DNA of 36,377 nucleotides from an uncultured candidate division Zixibacteria bacterium. GTDB taxonomy: Bacteria > Zixibacteria > MSB-5A5 > SM1-73. A program made the position numbers and the translations under genes. The stretch is taken from the NCBI GenBank assembly GCA_903908285.1, contig CAIVRH010000032.1:1-36377 (forward strand). The letters are read 5' to 3'. Position 1 is the first letter of the stretch. Every line of letters begins with the position of its first letter. The notes under the pieces were generated by a model, which saw only the letters and a list, made by a program, of their open reading frames with translations, did no database searches and was not told the origin of the DNA. This document shows positions 24,282 to 31,243 of this stretch, one piece after another.

Positions 24282-25007
24282 ATGTCCAAAGCAGTTTACT
24301 TCCTCTCCGATGCTCACCTGGGAGGAGAGGAGGAGTCGAAAGAGAAGATAAAAGAGCAAAGACTGTTATTCCTCCTTGACCGGATAAAAGAGGATGCGGA
24401 GTATTTGTATCTGGTGGGGGATTTGTTCGAATTCTGGTTTGAGTATAAAAGCACAGTCCCCAAAGACCATTTCGGAATCTTGAATAAACTGAAGGAGCTG
24501 GTCGAATCCGGAGTGAAGGTGAATTATCTGGTGGGCAATCACGATTTTTGGCTGGGGGATTTCCTCCCCAAACATCTGAACATCCCGATCTACAAAGATC
24601 ATCTCGAAGTGGTCCATCAAGGGAAGAAAATATTCCTTTCGCATGGAGACGGCTTGGCGAAAAAAGATTGGGGATACCGGATTTTAAAAAAGATACTGCG
24701 CAACCGGGTGAACATTTTTCTCTACCGGCAGCTTCCTACCGATATCAGTTACCCGTTAGCAAAATTCGTCTCCCGCAGAAGCCGTAGCTGGGTTCAAATG
24801 AGGGATAACGATTTCTTGCAGGAGTACGAAAACTTTGCCAGGGAAAAAATCGAACAAGGATATGATGCAGTGATTCTGGCACATACTCATGTCCCCGTAT
24901 TTCAGAATTTGGGCAAAGGCATATATCTTAACTTGGGAGACTGGTTTTTGCATTTTACTTATGGAAAATTGTGTGATGGCAAGTTCTCATTAGAAGAAGA
25001 TAAATAA
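24282..25007 (+). CDS. lpxH: UDP-2,3-diacylglucosamine diphosphatase-like metallophosphoesterase (LpxH-like)
   Basis: A 241-residue calcineurin-like phosphoesterase. The start is set at ATG 24282 (MSKAVYFLSDAHLGG) because the family begins right before its DxH motif; the upstream in-frame extension is low-complexity and crosses a hairpin. Metal-binding motifs appear in order: SDAHLGG, LVGDLFEFWFE, LVGNHDFW, LSHGDGLAKKD and ILAHTHVPVF, ending LNLGDW. LpxH hydrolyses UDP-2,3-diacylglucosamine to lipid X in lipid A synthesis at the inner membrane face, implying an outer membrane with LPS or related glycolipid. No ribosome binding site is visible, so the start may be leaderless or misplaced. No other lpx gene is in the window; another pyrophosphatase of this fold is possible. 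Confidence 0.82.
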   Translation: MSKAVYFLSDAHLGGEEESKEKIKEQRLLFLLDRIKEDAEYLYLVGDLFEFWFEYKSTVPKDHFGILNKLKELVESGVKVNYLVGNHDFWLGDFLPKHLNIPIYKDHLEVVHQGKKIFLSHGDGLAKKDWGYRILKKILRNRVNIFLYRQLPTDISYPLAKFVSRRSRSWVQMRDNDFLQEYENFAREKIEQGYDAVILAHTHVPVFQNLGKGIYLNLGDWFLHFTYGKLCDGKFSLEEDK

Positions 25008-25019
25008 TAATTGCATTGA

Positions 25020-25226
25020 TAGTTTCCCCTTTGTCTCCTCATTACAAAAGAGGGGATTTTAATTCTCCTCTCCCCACCGGGGAGAGGAATAAAAGGTGAG
25101 GGGGAATGGTCGCATGAAATGCTATTATTGATGAAATGATAATCTTCCCTTTGTCCACTCATTACAAAAGAGGGGATTTTAATTTCCCTCTCCCCTTGTG
25201 GGAGAGGGATCAAGGGTGAGGGAGAG
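25020..25226 (+). repeat. Two tandem copies of a ~90 bp intergenic repeat
   Basis: The copies run from about 25020 to 25107 and 25139 to 25226. Each reads TTTCCCTTTGT-like, then CTCATTACAAAAGAGGGGAT, then a CCTCTCCCC/GGGGAGAGG hairpin (TTGTGGGAGAGG in copy 2), then a GGTGAGGG tail. The hairpin part belongs to the dispersed CTCTCCCC family. No gene is present in 25008-25300. Confidence 0.8.
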
Positions 25227-25309
25227 TATCGTCTATTTCTGCGATTCCTATACTTTGGGTATCAAAACATGGCGCTATACAATATATTGTGATTTTTTTG
25301 ATTTTTTGC

Positions 25310-25338
25310 TTGACAAGTCTAATTCCTTTTCGTAAGAT
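25310..25338 (+). promoter_or_regulatory. Putative promoter of thyX
   Basis: TTGACA (25310-25315), a 17-nt spacer and TAAGAT (25333-25338), about 150 nt before the thyX start. The -10 has two mismatches to consensus. Confidence 0.55.
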
Positions 25339-25491
25339 ACAATTCGGGAAGATTTTGATTCGTGGAGGGGAGGAATTAAGATCTTCCCTAAACTGGATAA
25401 TCCTTTAAACTGAACTGATATATGGCGTGATATTGCGAAGGGGAGGTCTTTCGTCTGAAATCCAACGAGTGTGAGTTTTTGGAGGATCAAA

Positions 25492-26259
25492 ATGCCTGAA
25501 TCTAAAAGAAGAAATAATAAGATCAAAGGTCAAGGGTCAAGAAAAGATGTTTTAGCGGCGGACAACGGACTTGTCCTGAGTGAAGTCGAAGGGCGGCGGA
25601 CTTGTCCTGAGCGAAAGCGAAGGGCGGCGGACGTTTCAGTTGAGCTCATGTCCATCACCCCGAATGCAGAGGATGTGATCGAGCGTGCCTGCCGGACCTG
25701 TTATTTGAGTTTCCACAGATACAATCCCCCGTCGTCCACCGAGGAGCTGATAAAGAAGGTAATTCAAAAAGGTCATCATTCGGTTTTGGAGCATGCGCTT
25801 GCCACGTTCCGGATTAAGGGCGGCTCGCGGGTTTTTACGCACGAATTGGTCCGGCACCGGTTGATGTCTCCGTCTCAGGAGAGCCAGCGGTATGTAGAAT
25901 ATGGCAAAACCAAGCAGTTTGAGTTTGTTACTCCGCCAACCATTCGGAAGACAAAGTTCGCAGACAAATTCAAGGAATTATCCCTCCAGGCATTCGATTT
26001 TTATCAGCAGATGGTGAAAGCAGGCATTCCCAAGGAGGACGCCCGCTATATTCTCCCCAACGCCACCACCTCCGAGATTGTGATCTCCGCCAATTTTCGG
26101 GAGCTGAGGCACATATTTGCGATTCGCTGTGTGGAAAGAGCGCACTGGGAGATAAGGGAAATTTGTCTGGAAATGCTGCGAATCATGAAAAAGCAAGCCC
26201 CGATTGTGTTCTGGGATTTTGAGATTGATGAAAAGAAGAGGATAGCGATTAAAACCTAA
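25492..26259 (+). CDS. thyX: Flavin-dependent thymidylate synthase with a repeat-derived N-terminal extension
   Basis: The start is the ATG at 25492, five bases after GGAGGA; the GTG 21 bases upstream would place that site inside the gene. Of the 255 residues, the conserved domain begins only at about residue 47 (VSVELMSITPNAEDVIERAC). It carries the ThyX signature RHRLMSPSQESQRY, preceded by HHSVLEHA, and the late segments YILPNATTSEIVISANFREL and FAIRCVERAHWEIR. It methylates dUMP to dTMP with FAD, NADPH and methylenetetrahydrofolate. Residues about 20-46 (LAADNGLVLSEVEGRRTCPE and on) are the translation of a dispersed GTCCTGAG-GAAGG repeat, in frame. The family normally starts within a few residues of VELL, so the extension is an insertion, probably tolerated. 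Confidence 0.93.
   Translation: MPESKRRNNKIKGQGSRKDVLAADNGLVLSEVEGRRTCPERKRRAADVSVELMSITPNAEDVIERACRTCYLSFHRYNPPSSTEELIKKVIQKGHHSVLEHALATFRIKGGSRVFTHELVRHRLMSPSQESQRYVEYGKTKQFEFVTPPTIRKTKFADKFKELSLQAFDFYQQMVKAGIPKEDARYILPNATTSEIVISANFRELRHIFAIRCVERAHWEIREICLEMLRIMKKQAPIVFWDFEIDEKKRIAIKT
25554..25632 (+). repeat. Dispersed repeat inserted in the thyX 5' coding region
   Basis: Two tandem units share GCGGCGGAC, CTTGTCCTGAG and GAAGG. The unit resembles the TCCTGAG/GTCGAAGG elements near 3505-3565, 20930 and 26985-27020. Both units keep the thyX frame open. Confidence 0.75.
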
Positions 26260-26261
26260 CC

Positions 26262-26470
26262 CCTTGAATTCCCCTTGTCAATAGGGGAGAAAAAAGCAAT
26301 TCCCCCTTTCCTAAAGGGGGAATCAAAGGGGGATTTAAGAATGAAAAGTAAAACAAAAAACCATTGCCACGACTTTTAAGTCGTGGAATATGGGAATAAC
26401 CCAATGCTTCTTAGGGGCTTTAGCCCCGATGAACCGTAGTAAGGGGAGGTCAGGAAGGGTTTTAAAGTAG
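26262..26470 (+). repeat. Composite intergenic repeat, copy 1 (between thyX and the SnoaL-like gene)
   Basis: From left to right: a CCCCTTGTCAATAGGGG hairpin, a CCCCCTTT/AAAGGGGG element, the TTTAAGAATGAAAAGTAAAA segment, the CCACGACTT/AAGTCGTGG hairpin (26367-26386), the GGGGCTTTAGCCCC hairpin (26414-26427), then GGAGGTCAGGAAGGGTTTTA. The second half recurs at 27063-27248, downstream of the SnoaL-like gene. Confidence 0.85.
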
Positions 26471-26500
26471 CACATTTCAAAACTGGGAGGAATATATAAC

Positions 26501-26932
26501 ATGTCAACCAATGATAACAAAGCCATCATCCAGCGGTGGATAGAAGAGGCTTGGAACAAGGGAAACGTGGAAGTTGCCGATGAGCTTTACGCCGCGGATT
26601 TCAAGGCAAAAGACAGCAACGATCCCACCAAAATCTTACGCGGTCCGGAAGGCATCAAGCAGTATGTAATCGAAACCCGAACAGCCATCCCCGACATTCG
26701 CTTTACCATCGACCATCTGGTGGCTGAAGGGGATACGGTAGTGGGAGCTTTTACCATCCGTGGCACGCATAAAGGCTCTTTGTTTGGCATCCCGCCAACC
26801 GGTAAAACAGCAGTTTTCTCAGCGGTGGATATCTGGCGGTTTGAAGGGGGTAAGATAGTAGAGCGTCACTTGGCGGTAATGGATCGCCTGAGTATTTTAC
26901 AGCAACTCGGAATTATCCCACCGATGGGATAG
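26501..26932 (+). CDS. SnoaL-like (ester cyclase family) protein
   Basis: A 143-residue single-domain protein with the cystatin-like cone fold of SnoaL/NTF2-type proteins. It has an N-terminal helix IIQRWIEEAWNKGNVEVADEL, AADFKAKD, GPEGIKQYVIETRTAIPDIRFTI, the strand VVGAFTIRGTHKG, then FGIPPTGKTAVFSAVDIWRFEGGKIVE (given here in parts of the family pattern), and a C-terminal LSILQQLGIIPP. The family includes polyketide cyclases, but most members have no known substrate, so no reaction is assigned. GGGAGGA precedes the ATG. It sits between two copies of a composite repeat, which suggests it arrived or was rearranged with them. Probably cytoplasmic; no signal peptide. Confidence 0.85.
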   Translation: MSTNDNKAIIQRWIEEAWNKGNVEVADELYAADFKAKDSNDPTKILRGPEGIKQYVIETRTAIPDIRFTIDHLVAEGDTVVGAFTIRGTHKGSLFGIPPTGKTAVFSAVDIWRFEGGKIVERHLAVMDRLSILQQLGIIPPMG

Positions 26933-26959
26933 AACAAAGCACGTAGCAGAGGCTTCACG

Positions 26960-27030
26960 TTAGTCCTGAGATTTATGCTTCGACTTCGCTCAGCATCCTG
27001 AGTTTATCGAAGGGTCGAAGGATCAAGCCC
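26960..27030. repeat. TCCTGAG/GTCGAAGG dispersed repeat
   Basis: Contains GTCCTGAG, CTTCGACTTCGCTCAGCATC, TCCTGAGTTTATCGAAGG and GTCGAAGGATCAAGCCC, with several internal inverted matches. It is the same family as 3505-3565 and the thyX insertion. Confidence 0.6.
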
Positions 27031-27062
27031 GCAGGTAGCTAATGATGAAAGGAGAGGAACCC

Positions 27063-27248
27063 AATTCCCCCTTTACTAAAGGGGGATTTAAGAATAAAAA
27101 GTAAAACAAAAAACAATTGCCACGACTTTTAAGTCGTGGAATATGGTAATAACCAAACTCTTCTTCGGGGCTTTAGCCCCGATGAACTGATATCGAAGAC
27201 CCGTAGGGACGGAGATCCGTAGGAAGGGAAGGCAGGAGGGGTTTAAAG
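27063..27248 (+). repeat. Composite intergenic repeat, copy 2 (after the SnoaL-like gene)
   Basis: Same order as copy 1: CCCCCTTTACTAAAGGGGG, TTTAAGAATAAAAAGTAAAA, CCACGACTT/AAGTCGTGG (27120-27139), GGGGCTTTAGCCCC (27167-27180) and GGCAGGAGGGGTTTAAAGA. The copies differ by scattered substitutions and by extra bases near 27190-27220. Confidence 0.85.
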
Positions 27249-27312
27249 AGCCCCGATTGTGTTCTGGAATCTTGAGATTGATGAGGAAAAGAGGATAACA
27301 AAAAGGAAAGAA
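27249..27312 (+). pseudogene. Duplicated 3' fragment of thyX
   Basis: It reads GCCCCGATTGTGTTCTGGAA and continues parallel to the thyX tail at 26197-26250. The translation is APIVFWNLEIDEEKRI, against APIVFWDFEIDEKKRI in thyX. There is no start or upstream thyX sequence. It directly follows repeat copy 2, whereas in the intact locus the thyX tail directly precedes repeat copy 1. Confidence 0.8.
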
Positions 27313-27365
27313 GGTAGGGTTTTGTGTAGGCTACACAACAATCAAAGTGGTTCCTAACAACAATT

Positions 27366-27382
27366 GGAATATGGGGTATTCC
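27366..27382. promoter_or_regulatory. Inverted repeat next to a start codon
   Basis: GGAATA-N5-TATTCC ends two bases before the ATG at 27385. It could be an operator or an RNA hairpin affecting initiation. It also resembles the GGAATATGGGAATAACCCAA part of the composite repeat, so it may be a repeat remnant. Confidence 0.35.
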
Positions 27383-27384
27383 CA

Positions 27385-28551
27385 ATGAATACAGATGACT
27401 TAAAAAGCACTATAAATTCTCTGAAGCTGAGAATTCATGAATTTGACGACTCAGTGATGCCGCAGATCAGGATCTACAAAGATGACATAAGAAATCTATC
27501 CGATGTAATTAAAAGAATCGAAGAATCTTGGAGCGGGTCTTGGATAGGATTTCACGCGAGTCTTTACTATCGAGATTACAAAAAACCGACATGGGATGAG
27601 AGTTTCAATTCAGAATGGGGTTCAATCAATGGAATTCCGGAATCTTGGGAAGAAAAAAGCTATGGTGACATATCATCATTCATCAACACTAATTATAAAG
27701 GAAACAATATTTCGGACATGATGAATTTTTTACACCAAAAAGTTGGAGAGTTAAAGGATCTCCAGTTCACATTATGCACCGAACTTTCTTTAATAAGAAA
27801 TATTACGAATTTTGAAAAGGACATTGAAATTCTGGAAAAAATCGAAAAGATAAAATGGGCAATCAGTAGTAGCAGTTTTGTCGATTCTCTGAGACCAAAG
27901 CAGGGTTGGACGCGAGACTCTTTTGCGCTATCTCAGGGAATTAAGACACCTCCACATATCGAATATCAAGCTAATGTTTTGCATTGTCGCTCAATTATTA
28001 CCAATATAGAAAGTTTTATCGAGTTATCAAAAAGATTAATTCGACAAATAGAAATAAGAGGCAATGTAACGAGTGGGAGACTGGTCATGTTAGATAGCAT
28101 ATCAAATATTGTAGGTATCTGTAAGAGATTTGATGTAGTAGCGCGGCAACTTAGGAAACGTCACAAAAATAGATCAACTCTTGAAATTCAAGATGAGTAT
28201 GATGCTCAGGATTTATTACATTCGCTATTGAAAATTTACTTTGATGACATAAGACCAGAAGAGTGGGTTCCAAACTATGCCGGGGGCGCATCCAGAATGG
28301 ATTTTCTGTTAAAAAATGAAAGAATGGTTATTGAAGTCAAAAAAACACGGGAAAATCTCGCTGACAAAGAAATTGGGGAGCAGTTGCTCATTGATATTGC
28401 TAAGTATAAACAACATTCTGATTGCAAAACTTTGATATGTTTTGTCTATGATCCTGAAAGAAGAGTCGGGAATCCGAAAGGGTTAGAGAATGACTTGAAC
28501 AAATTGTCAAGTGGTGATATAACAATTATAACGGTTATCGAACCATCTTAG
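27385..28551 (+). CDS. Unknown N-terminal domain fused to a PD-(D/E)XK (DpnII/MboI-like) nuclease domain
   Basis: The ATG at 27385 is chosen over a TTG seven codons upstream, which lies within an inverted repeat. Residues 1-260 are mostly helical and unrecognised, with a notable aromatic patch (SWSGSWIGFHASLYYRD, about 50-66). The C-terminal ~125 residues resemble the restriction-endonuclease-like domain grouped with DpnII/MboI. They contain FDDIRPEEWVPNYAGGASRM, then Asp306, Glu317-Val-Lys319 (the D-x10-EVK active site), then GEQLLIDIAKYKQHSDCK and ICFVYDPERRVGNPKGLEND. DNA or RNA cleavage is therefore plausible. Such domains occur at the ends of defence or stress proteins with variable N-terminal sensors. 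The gene is AT-rich with different codon use from nrdJ or abfD, and repeats border it, which suggests acquisition. Confidence 0.75.
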   Translation: MNTDDLKSTINSLKLRIHEFDDSVMPQIRIYKDDIRNLSDVIKRIEESWSGSWIGFHASLYYRDYKKPTWDESFNSEWGSINGIPESWEEKSYGDISSFINTNYKGNNISDMMNFLHQKVGELKDLQFTLCTELSLIRNITNFEKDIEILEKIEKIKWAISSSSFVDSLRPKQGWTRDSFALSQGIKTPPHIEYQANVLHCRSIITNIESFIELSKRLIRQIEIRGNVTSGRLVMLDSISNIVGICKRFDVVARQLRKRHKNRSTLEIQDEYDAQDLLHSLLKIYFDDIRPEEWVPNYAGGASRMDFLLKNERMVIEVKKTRENLADKEIGEQLLIDIAKYKQHSDCKTLICFVYDPERRVGNPKGLENDLNKLSSGDITIITVIEPS

Positions 28552-28560
28552 CTCCTAGAC

Positions 28561-28603
28561 CAAGCATGTCCGCAGTGCTACTTGACAAAAAGAGTTGTCA
28601 ACC
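28561..28603 (+). repeat. 43-bp direct repeat, left copy
   Basis: It aligns without gaps with 29918-29960, matching at about three quarters of positions, with the core CTTGAxAAAAAGAGTTxTCAACC. The two copies flank the gene pair at 28709-29854. Confidence 0.65.
28582..28601. promoter_or_regulatory. Operator-like palindrome TTGACAA-N6-TTGTCAA
   Basis: The 7-bp arms are perfect, and the left arm contains a -35-like TTGACA. It lies about 110 nt upstream of the 28709 start. No -10 at proper spacing is convincing (CATAAT at 28610 is too far from the first TTGACA). The right-hand repeat copy at 29939-29958 keeps only an imperfect version. Confidence 0.35.
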
Positions 28604-28708
28604 GCCTTTCATAATTGTTGATATAAACAAACTGGCGTTTAGTGCGATAATGAGCAAGATATGGGTTGTAAGTGAGGAACACGAAAGGATGTTACATAGG
28701 AGGGAAAG

Positions 28709-29401
28709 ATGGCTAATTTAAATGAGCATGTCTTAGAAGTAAGATATAAACCTAACCCAAAAATACTTGATTATCGCGGCTCTTGGGCTGAAGCTATATC
28801 AAATCACATGGATCTACCAGAATGGAGGGTCCTAGATAATCGCATAGATATTTATAGTGATACAAGCAAAGACCATGCATTCGTTGGATTCAGAAACGCT
28901 GGCTTTGTGGCAGTGGATACACCCACAAAAAACTATTTTCCAGACAAAGCGGTAAAGTTATTCAGATATTTATTTACCCTCAGTGGTTTTGACAAAGCAC
29001 CTTATGTTGAACGTATTGGTGTAAAATCAAAGTTCTGTAAACAGCACGATGCTAGCTTTGACGATTTAAAAGAGAAGTTCATTTCCAATTACTTATCCCT
29101 CACTGACCAAGCCAAAAAGGTTCTTAATGCAAAGCTAGTTGATATCGGGGCGCCAATTAATTTCGCTGATCAATATGGGAATTTTAACACTATGTGCGGT
29201 CCTATGACAAGCGAGCAGATTGCTCTGTACTTTGACAGAGAGGAAGGACTGCCAGATGTTGGCCTTTATTATGAAATAGACTATTGGCTAATGCCGAAGC
29301 AACTTGTTGAAGATCAAGAAATCATTAAGCATGCAAATCAATTTGCTATCCGTGCCTGGGAGAGATTCGAAAGCATTAGCAAGCTGATATTGGGGGGATG
29401 A
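28709..29401 (+). CDS. Unknown 230-residue protein, possibly TIGR04255-like
   Basis: GGAGGG precedes the ATG. The protein is soluble, with no signal peptide or membrane segment. The opening EVRYKPNPKILDYRGSWAEA, the paired hydrophobic strands and the C-terminal helix ending WERFESISKLI resemble the sporadically distributed TIGR04255 proteins, which often occur in accessory or defence-like loci, but I cannot confirm this. No catalytic motif is obvious. It ends four bases before the next start, so the two genes form a unit. Base composition is AT-rich, like the nuclease-like gene upstream. An alternative is an immunity or sensor protein. Confidence 0.6.
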   Translation: MANLNEHVLEVRYKPNPKILDYRGSWAEAISNHMDLPEWRVLDNRIDIYSDTSKDHAFVGFRNAGFVAVDTPTKNYFPDKAVKLFRYLFTLSGFDKAPYVERIGVKSKFCKQHDASFDDLKEKFISNYLSLTDQAKKVLNAKLVDIGAPINFADQYGNFNTMCGPMTSEQIALYFDREEGLPDVGLYYEIDYWLMPKQLVEDQEIIKHANQFAIRAWERFESISKLILGG

Positions 29402-29404
29402 GAA

Positions 29405-29854
29405 ATGTCGAAGAAAAAATCAAGAAAAAAGAAGATTATTCCTCAAAAAACAATTTTTATACCACCAGGTGAAACGACCAGCTCACCTCCTCTGCATCCG
29501 AATGCTACTTTAACACCCGAAGCATCTATGCAAAGACCAACTAGTGGAACTTTGTTGGCTGGTGATTCCACGAGTGCACCACAAGTCGGTGAATTATCAG
29601 GAGAACCAGCAAATTATGCCCCAACTCATGCGGCTCTGATTGATAAGTACTTGCTAAGTAGACATTCTATTACTTTTGTACTGGCCCTAGCTGTTATCGG
29701 ATTTCTATTCATTCAAGACAATGCCGCAGAAAAACTGATAAACTGGAAAGGTATATGGTGGACACTTCAAAAGTCTGGTATTCTCTTAGTTGTGTTTCTA
29801 TTTATATTGTTCTGTCAGTTTTTGTACAAGAGACTATTAGATAATAATACATGA
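29405..29854 (+). CDS. Small two-helix membrane protein with a basic N-terminus
   Basis: A 149-residue protein starting three bases after the previous stop, with a G-run (GGGGGGATGAGAA) as ribosome binding site. Residues 1-15 are very basic (MSKKKSRKKKIIPQK). Residues 16-85 are a Pro/Thr/Ser-rich disordered linker. Two membrane helices follow (about 93-108, ITFVLALAVIGFLFI; about 123-142, SGILLVVFLFILFCQFLY) with a short amphipathic loop (NWKGIWW). No family is recognised. The position right after a soluble protein suggests that the pair works together at the membrane, for example a sensor with a membrane effector, but this is inference. Confidence 0.6.
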   Translation: MSKKKSRKKKIIPQKTIFIPPGETTSSPPLHPNATLTPEASMQRPTSGTLLAGDSTSAPQVGELSGEPANYAPTHAALIDKYLLSRHSITFVLALAVIGFLFIQDNAAEKLINWKGIWWTLQKSGILLVVFLFILFCQFLYKRLLDNNT

Positions 29855-29917
29855 TCATTTGCTGTGCGAGGTTTATGTGATACTAAAGCACTATAAAATT
29901 CGTAGGAGTTCATAAAT

Positions 29918-29976
29918 CAACTATGTTCGTAGGACTGCTTGAAAAAAAGAGTTATCAACCATCCTTCAGGATGGTT
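29918..29976 (+). repeat. 43-bp direct repeat, right copy, followed by a hairpin
   Basis: Positions 29918-29960 match 28561-28603. It runs into AACCATCC-TTCA-GGATGGTT (29957-29976), a perfect 8-bp stem without a T-run. The remainder of 29855-30041 holds no gene. Confidence 0.65.
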
Positions 29977-30041
29977 AACCCACAACTACCAAAAGCGCGG
30001 GTCGCATTCCTACGACTCATACAATTCAATGGTGTGCTGAA

Positions 30042-31064
30042 ATGATGAACGATATTATAGACAAACTTCTCAATAGCAACGAACCATCGGTGCGGTATAA
30101 GGTTTTGGTGAACATGTTAGGAGAAAAACCGAAATCTGCCAAAATCAGGAAGCTTCAAGAAGAGATAAAATCGTCTCCGCGGGTAAAGCTTCTTCTTTCG
30201 GAGAGAAGAAAGAAGAGAGAGATTCCTCATCATCCTTACAGGAAATGGTATGGCGCTCACTGGGTGCTGGCAACCCTGGCGGATATCGGTTATCCGGCAA
30301 AAGACAAATCGCTTATTCCTTTGAGGGAGCAGGTTTTGAACTGGCTTTTTTCGGAAGACCATCAAAAACACATTAGAATGATAAAAGGCCGGACCAGAAG
30401 ATGTGCTTCGCAAGAAAGTAATGCCCTTTACTCACTTCTCACGCTCGGTCTGGCAGATGAGCGCACCGAGGAGTTGGCAAATCGTTTGGTAAAATGGCAA
30501 TGGTCCGACGGCGGCTGGAATTGTGACAGAAATCCCCAAGCATCAAATTCATCCTTCTGGGAAAGTTTGATTCCTCTGCGTGCTTTATCGCTCCATGCCC
30601 GAATAACCGGCAACAAAAAATCCAAAGAAGCGGCAAAAAGAGCATCCGAGGTTTTTCTTAAGCGGCACTTATTCAAAAGACAGAAAGATGGAAAGATCAT
30701 GAATGAGCAATTTTTGGAGCTCCACTATCCCTGCTACTGGCGCTACGATATTCTGTTCGGTTTGAAAGTCATGGCAGAAGCGGGCTTCATCAAAGACAAA
30801 CGCTGTAAGGATGCTCTGGATATTCTCGAATCCAAGCGACTGCCGGATGGCGGATTCCCCGCCGAAGCGAGGCTTTACCGGGTATCGGACAAATCATCAA
30901 CCAGCTGTTCCCGCGTCGATTGGGGAGGAACCGGCAAGAAACGAATGAACGAATTCATCACCGCCGATGCGGTGTTTGTTTTGAAGAAAGCAGAAAGAAA
31001 CCCCCTGTGTCCCCCTTGTCAGGGGGACAAAAATAGCCCATCCTCAAATAAGGGGAATTTGTAG
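30042..31064 (+). CDS. Alpha/alpha-toroid (prenyltransferase/terpenoid-cyclase-like) protein with a repeat-derived C-terminus
   Basis: A 340-residue protein of repeated helix pairs. Features include NEPSVRYKVLVNMLG, RKWYGAHWVLATLADIGYP, SNALYSLLTLGLADER, a QW-like motif (KWQWSDGGWNCDRNPQASNS), and DALDILESKRLPDGGFPAEA. These are typical of the squalene-cyclase/prenyltransferase fold, but the DxDD/DCTAE catalytic motifs of terpene cyclases are absent, so an enzymatic role is not supported. The last ~20 residues (ERNPLCPPCQGDKNSPSSN) are the translation of the CCCCTTGTCAGGGGGAC intergenic repeat, which also supplies the stop. The natural end was probably near residue 318. The start lacks a strong ribosome binding site; an overlapping second ATG is possible. 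Confidence 0.75.
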   Translation: MMNDIIDKLLNSNEPSVRYKVLVNMLGEKPKSAKIRKLQEEIKSSPRVKLLLSERRKKREIPHHPYRKWYGAHWVLATLADIGYPAKDKSLIPLREQVLNWLFSEDHQKHIRMIKGRTRRCASQESNALYSLLTLGLADERTEELANRLVKWQWSDGGWNCDRNPQASNSSFWESLIPLRALSLHARITGNKKSKEAAKRASEVFLKRHLFKRQKDGKIMNEQFLELHYPCYWRYDILFGLKVMAEAGFIKDKRCKDALDILESKRLPDGGFPAEARLYRVSDKSSTSCSRVDWGGTGKKRMNEFITADAVFVLKKAERNPLCPPCQGDKNSPSSNKGNL

Positions 31065-31215
31065 GGGCTTGATTTATTAAGCCCGAAAGGTCGTATGAAA
31101 AAACCTAACCCCCTGAATCCCCTTTAGGGTGAATCCCGGAAGGGTGAACCCCTTGTCAGGGGGACGAAGAAAACGGTTCCTCCCCTGACAAGGGGAGGTC
31201 AGGAGGGGTTTTCAG
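31005..31215. repeat. Cluster of CCCCTTGTC/GACAAGGGG repeats
   Basis: CCCCCTTGTCAGGGGGAC lies at about 31012-31028, GGGCTTGATTTATTAAGCCC at about 31065-31084, CCCCTTGTCAGGGGGAC at about 31149-31165, and CCCCTGACAAGGGG plus GGAGGTCAGGAGGGGTTTTC at about 31183-31214. Members match those near 26262-26340 and 27063-27090. The methyltransferase start follows directly. Confidence 0.75.
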
Positions 31216-31243
31216 CTTAACAATCAAACGTGAGAATAACCAA

